64,000 nt of DNA from positions 496,001-560,000 of the forward strand of contig CATOTF010000002.1 of NCBI GenBank assembly GCA_951813045.1, read 5' to 3'. Made by a program: the position numbers and the translations under genes. Source of the DNA: an uncultured Rhizobiaceae bacterium (GTDB lineage: Bacteria; Pseudomonadota; Alphaproteobacteria; Rhizobiales; Rhizobiaceae). Of this stretch, positions 60,604 to 64,000 are shown one piece after another. The first letter of the stretch is position 1; each line of letters begins with the position of its first letter. The notes under the pieces were generated by a model. The model was not told the origin of the DNA, did not search any database, and saw nothing but the letters and a program-made list of their open reading frames with translations.

Positions 60604-63600
60604 ATGTCAAACGAATCCACGATAGAGCAGATACCGAGTCCTGACGGGATGCCCATTATTGGCAATATGCTAACGGTTGATTCAGAACGCCCACTTCAGG
60701 GTTTGATGGAAATCACCCGTAAAATTGGACCAATTTTCCAACTTGATATGATGGGGACGCCAATCGTCATTGCATCCGGCGTCGATCTGGTTACCGAGCT
60801 ATGTGATGAAGAGCGATTTGATAAGGCAGTTCGAGGTTCCCTGAGGAGGGTCCGTGCGATCGGTGGTGATGGTCTTTTTACCGGAGATACGTCCGAACCC
60901 AATTGGTCAAAAGCTCACAATATTCTGCTACCAACCTTTTCACGCCAGGCGATGAACAATTATATGCCGATGATGCTGGATGTCGCCAGTCAGCTGGTGA
61001 CAAAATGGGAGCGCCTCAATGCAGATGACGACATAAATGTCGTTCATGACATGACCGCGCTGGCATTGGATACAATTGGTATTTGCGGTTTTGATTATCG
61101 ATTTAATTCATTCTATCGCCAAGATTACCACCCCTTCATCAATGCCCTGACACGCACACTTGAAACATGCATGCTACAACGTGGATTACCCTTTGAATCC
61201 GTTACTTTAAAAGGGCGTCTTGATCAGATGAAGGAAGATGTCAGCTTTATGAACAAGCTTGTGGATGACATCATTCGAAAACGCCGCAAAGGTGGTACCA
61301 GTGAGCGCGGGGGCGAAGGGCACAACGACTTACTCAACTATATGCTGGCGGGGGTTGATAAAGTAACAGGTGAAAGCCTGTCAGATGAAAACATCCGCTA
61401 TCAGATCAATACATTCTTGATTGCCGGTCATGAAACAACGTCCGGCCTGCTGTCTTTTGTGCTCTATTTCCTGCTGAACAATCCGAAAGTGCTGGAGAAA
61501 GCGTACAGGGAAGTCGATGAGGTTCTTGGGCGAGATGTATCGGTTGAACCAACGATTAAGAAGATCAATCAACTGGGCTATATTCAACAGATTTTGTTTG
61601 AATCTTTGCGCCTTTGGCCAACGGCACCTGCGCTTGGATTGAACCCTTACCAAGATGAAGTAATAGGCGGGAAATACGAACTTAAAAAGCGCACTTTTGT
61701 CACTGTACTGACGCTTATGTTGCACCGCGATAAATCGGTCTGGGGAGAAAGTCCCGATGTGTTCAATCCAGATCACTTTCATAAGGATGCGATCGCCGGA
61801 CGCCCGATAAACGCTTATAAACCGTTTGGTAATGGTCAGCGCGCTTGCATTGGCCGGCAGTTCGCCATCCAAGAAGCAACGCTGGTCATCGCAATGATTC
61901 TCCAGCGTTTCGAACTCATAGATCACCAAAACTATGAGCTTAAGATCAGGGAATCCATGTCCATTAAACCCGATGGGTTTCGCATGAAAGTGCGTATGCG
62001 TCCGCAGGTCCTGCGCAGCAAACTGATCCCTGGAGGAATGACGAGCGAGGAAACCCGCTTGGACAGCCTGGCTGAAGTTGCCCAATTACCCGGCCACGGA
62101 ACACCCGCATTGATTCTTTATGGATCGAACCTTGGCGGAACCGAAGAGTTTGCTCGAAGTCTGGCACGCTCTGCCGATCTCAATGGCTTTGAAACGAAAT
62201 TGGCAACTTTGGACGAATATGCTGGAAAACTCCCGCGTGACGGGGTCGTGTTACTGGCAAGTTCATCCTACAACGGAACGCCCCCGGATAACGCAGAGAA
62301 GTTTGTTTCCTGGCTGAAAACCGCGCGGACCGATGAAGCTGAAGGTGTAAACTACGCCATCTTTGGGTGCGGCAATAGTGATTGGGCAGCTACATTTCAG
62401 TCAATCCCAAAGGCGATAGATGATGGTCTACAACGAATGGGGGCAAAGCGGATTGGTGCTCTTGGTGCGGGTGACGCCCGGGATGATATTGATGACCAGT
62501 TCCAAAACTGGGTGGACGAGCTTTGGCCACAGGTGGCCGAAGAACTGAAGTTAGATGTAGATCTATTGCAAACACAGTCGTCAGCACCGTTGTATGAAGT
62601 TGACGTGCTGTCTCAACAATTGCCCGACAACTTTGCACAGGAAACTGGGGCGAGGCCGGCTGTAGTTTTGATGAACAGCGAGCTGCAAAATAGATCTGAA
62701 GAGCATGCATCAAAACGCTCCACCCGTCATATCGAGTTCTCACTACCCGATGGGATGACCTATCGACCCGGTGATCATTTAAGCGTTGTACCAAAGAATT
62801 CTAATGAACTGGTTGCACGGGTGTTAGATAGGTTTGCAATTGAGAAGAATGCCCTGATTCAGATTTCGACGAATTCCACCGAGCACAGTCAATTGCCCAT
62901 TGATGTGCCGGTTAACGTATCGCAGATACTTTCGGATTATGTAGAGCTGCAATCTGTTGCTACGCGCAAAAACGTGGAAATGCTGACGCGACATACCCAG
63001 TGTCCAAAATCCCTACCAAGTATAAACAACTTGTTCCGGGACGATTATCACAAAGAGGTTTTGTGGAAGCGTCGGTCAATTCTGGACATTCTGGAAATGT
63101 ATCCAGCTTGCGAATTACCATTGGGTGTTTTCCTTGAAATGTCACCGTCTATGACTCCAAGGTATTATTCAATTTCGTCAAGTCCTGCAGTTGAACGGGG
63201 ACAATGTTCCATCACCGTCGCCGTTGTAGATGCGGTCGCACATTCCGGTGAGGGGCAATTTAAAGGGGTTTGTTCCACATATCTTGCCAATAAAAAAGAA
63301 GGCGAGAATGTCGCTGTAAGTGTTCGAAGCGTTGGTGAGGAGTTTCGTCTTCCCAATGACAACGCCCGTCCAATAATCATGGTGGGAGCAGGCAGCGGGG
63401 TTGCGCCGTTCCGGGGTTTTTTACAAGAAAGGGCGCTACAGAAACGCTCTGGAAAATCGTTGGGGGAGGCGATGTTGTTTTTTGGGTGCCGACACCCACA
63501 ACATGATTTCATCTATCAAAGCGAGTTGGAAGAATACGTCAACTCAGGCGACCTCGACCTTCACGTCGCATTCTCCCGAAATACGGAAAAGAAGATTTAC

Positions 63601-63828
63601 GTCCAGGATCTTATCAAAACACAGGGTAACAAAGTTTGGGAACTGCTTCAGAAGGATGCTAAAATCTACGTGTGCGGAGACGGTAGTCGCATGGAACCAT
63701 CGGTGCGCAAAGCATTGACGCACCTTCACGGGGAGAAGACTGGCTGGAATGAGGAGCAATCATCGACGTGGATGGATGAATTAGCGGCAAACCACAGTTA
63801 TGTGCTGGATGTCTGGGTCGCAAATTAG
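60604..63828 (+). CDS. Self-sufficient cytochrome P450 / NADPH-P450 reductase (CYP102 type)
   Basis: Fatty-acid hydroxylase fusion of 1074 residues, like P450 BM3. The heme domain (about 1-465) has the active-site FTGDTSEPNWSKAHNILLPTFS region with the substrate-controlling Phe, I-helix AGHETTS, ESLRLWP and the heme Cys415 in FGNGQRACIGRQF. The FMN domain begins near residue 495 (ALILYGSNLGGTEEFARSLA). The FAD domain has RYYSISSSP and the NADPH domain IIMVGAGSGVAPFRGFLQER and FFGCRHPQHDFIYQSELEEY. All parts are intact and cytosolic. Divergent from the symporter/FAD dehydrogenase operon. Confidence 0.94.
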   Translation: MSNESTIEQIPSPDGMPIIGNMLTVDSERPLQGLMEITRKIGPIFQLDMMGTPIVIASGVDLVTELCDEERFDKAVRGSLRRVRAIGGDGLFTGDTSEPNWSKAHNILLPTFSRQAMNNYMPMMLDVASQLVTKWERLNADDDINVVHDMTALALDTIGICGFDYRFNSFYRQDYHPFINALTRTLETCMLQRGLPFESVTLKGRLDQMKEDVSFMNKLVDDIIRKRRKGGTSERGGEGHNDLLNYMLAGVDKVTGESLSDENIRYQINTFLIAGHETTSGLLSFVLYFLLNNPKVLEKAYREVDEVLGRDVSVEPTIKKINQLGYIQQILFESLRLWPTAPALGLNPYQDEVIGGKYELKKRTFVTVLTLMLHRDKSVWGESPDVFNPDHFHKDAIAGRPINAYKPFGNGQRACIGRQFAIQEATLVIAMILQRFELIDHQNYELKIRESMSIKPDGFRMKVRMRPQVLRSKLIPGGMTSEETRLDSLAEVAQLPGHGTPALILYGSNLGGTEEFARSLARSADLNGFETKLATLDEYAGKLPRDGVVLLASSSYNGTPPDNAEKFVSWLKTARTDEAEGVNYAIFGCGNSDWAATFQSIPKAIDDGLQRMGAKRIGALGAGDARDDIDDQFQNWVDELWPQVAEELKLDVDLLQTQSSAPLYEVDVLSQQLPDNFAQETGARPAVVLMNSELQNRSEEHASKRSTRHIEFSLPDGMTYRPGDHLSVVPKNSNELVARVLDRFAIEKNALIQISTNSTEHSQLPIDVPVNVSQILSDYVELQSVATRKNVEMLTRHTQCPKSLPSINNLFRDDYHKEVLWKRRSILDILEMYPACELPLGVFLEMSPSMTPRYYSISSSPAVERGQCSITVAVVDAVAHSGEGQFKGVCSTYLANKKEGENVAVSVRSVGEEFRLPNDNARPIIMVGAGSGVAPFRGFLQERALQKRSGKSLGEAMLFFGCRHPQHDFIYQSELEEYVNSGDLDLHVAFSRNTEKKIYVQDLIKTQGNKVWELLQKDAKIYVCGDGSRMEPSVRKALTHLHGEKTGWNEEQSSTWMDELAANHSYVLDVWVAN

Positions 63829-63865
63829 CGACGTCTTTGAGATCGCACCTGCGCGCGTGTTTGTT

Positions 63866-64000
63866 TTAAGTCCAGGCTTTCGTCATTTGCTCACGTGCTG
63901 CAGTCGTGTTTTCGTTGACAACTTCACGGACCTTATCGGCTGTCTCTTTTGCCCGTTCGAAATTTTCACTGGTGCTTTCACGAACAAAGTCCGCCTGGAT
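63866..64000 (-). CDS. Phasin family protein (C-terminal part; continues beyond window)
   Basis: The minus-strand frame is open from the window edge to TAA at 63866-63868, giving the last 44 residues. They are one amphipathic helix rich in Ala, Glu, Thr and Lys: QADFVRESTSENFERAKETA, then DKVREVVNENTTAAREQ. This is the style of phasins, which coat polyhydroxybutyrate granules. The N-terminal part lies outside the window. Confidence 0.6.
   Translation of the reverse strand: MQADFVRESTSENFERAKETADKVREVVNENTTAAREQMTKAWT

Noticed and set aside
61381-62085. Minus-strand open frame inside the P450 gene
   Set aside because: Fully covered by the conserved heme domain; no ribosome site or recognisable motif.
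1-64000. CRISPR arrays, rRNA or tRNA genes
   Set aside because: No regularly spaced repeats and no recognisable rRNA or tRNA sequences were seen.

Overview
The window looks like a chromosomal segment of an alphaproteobacterium, most likely of the Hyphomicrobiales (Rhizobiales). The clues are a BA14K-family secreted protein, a phasin at the right edge, a PaaX-controlled phenylacetate cluster, many ABC uptake systems and a short compound palindrome of the kind scattered through Rhizobiales genomes. No rRNA, tRNA or CRISPR array was seen. Almost every gene is metabolic (heterotrophic uptake and degradation of amino acids, peptides and aromatic or fatty acyl-CoAs). Two mobile elements interrupt this.

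Layout: 0-2.1 kb, tail of a TPR-type protein and an IS1182-family insertion sequence with readable ends. 2.2-8.0 kb (minus), a TVP38 membrane protein and a beta-oxidation operon (thiolase, crotonase, fused hydratase/3-hydroxyacyl-CoA dehydrogenase, SDR) with a perfect 9+2+9 palindrome at its head. 8.1-11.9 kb, SCP2 protein, Mrp/ApbC ATPase, ornithine-cyclodeaminase-like protein, and a HisD paralogue with altered zinc ligands. 11.9-21 kb, an RpiR/RidA/peptide-ABC/M81-peptidase module with paired operators in its divergent promoter, ending in a decayed DSD1-like gene and bracketed by two diverged 60-bp direct repeats. 21.0-24.4 kb, a 3.38-kb IS1595-family (ISXO2-like) transposon with 24-bp ends and a perfect 8-bp target duplication, carrying four non-transposase genes. 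24.4-30.7 kb, BA14K protein, gamma-glutamyltransferase, aldo/keto reductase with divergent LysR regulator, and GlpD. 30.9-36.4 kb, a branched-chain amino acid type ABC operon (livKHMGF) whose last gene has a lysine-rich, histone-H1-like extension of about 218 residues. 36.4-41.5 kb, MFS transporter, FGGY kinase, kynureninase and a divergent HemC. 41.5-49.6 kb, the phenylacetate cluster paaZ-paaX-paaABCDE with divergent paaK and clear inverted-repeat operators. 49.6-57.9 kb, SelO, ureidoglycolate lyase, a class V aminotransferase-like enzyme, 6-phosphogluconate dehydrogenase, an SAM methyltransferase, a PAS/GAF/GGEEF protein and a small secreted protein. 57.9-64 kb, FAD dehydrogenase plus bile-acid/sodium symporter family operon, a self-sufficient CYP102-type P450 and a phasin fragment.

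How the genes fit together: PaaK activates phenylacetate, PaaABCE epoxidises the CoA thioester, PaaZ opens the ring, and the remaining beta-oxidation steps have no paaFGHJ genes beside them. The operon at 3.1-8.0 kb, whose crotonase has a PaaG-like Asp-Gly-Gly motif, could supply them. The RpiR module looks like regulated uptake and hydrolysis of a peptide-like or amide compound.

Most novel item: the IS1595-family transposon. Its transposase is translationally coupled to a phage-type P63C/BstA-like protein, followed by a DUF3223 (DeCL-like) protein, and the other end holds two divergently transcribed genes I do not recognise. The cargo resembles nothing in core metabolism and is a reasonable candidate for a transposon-borne interference or maintenance system.
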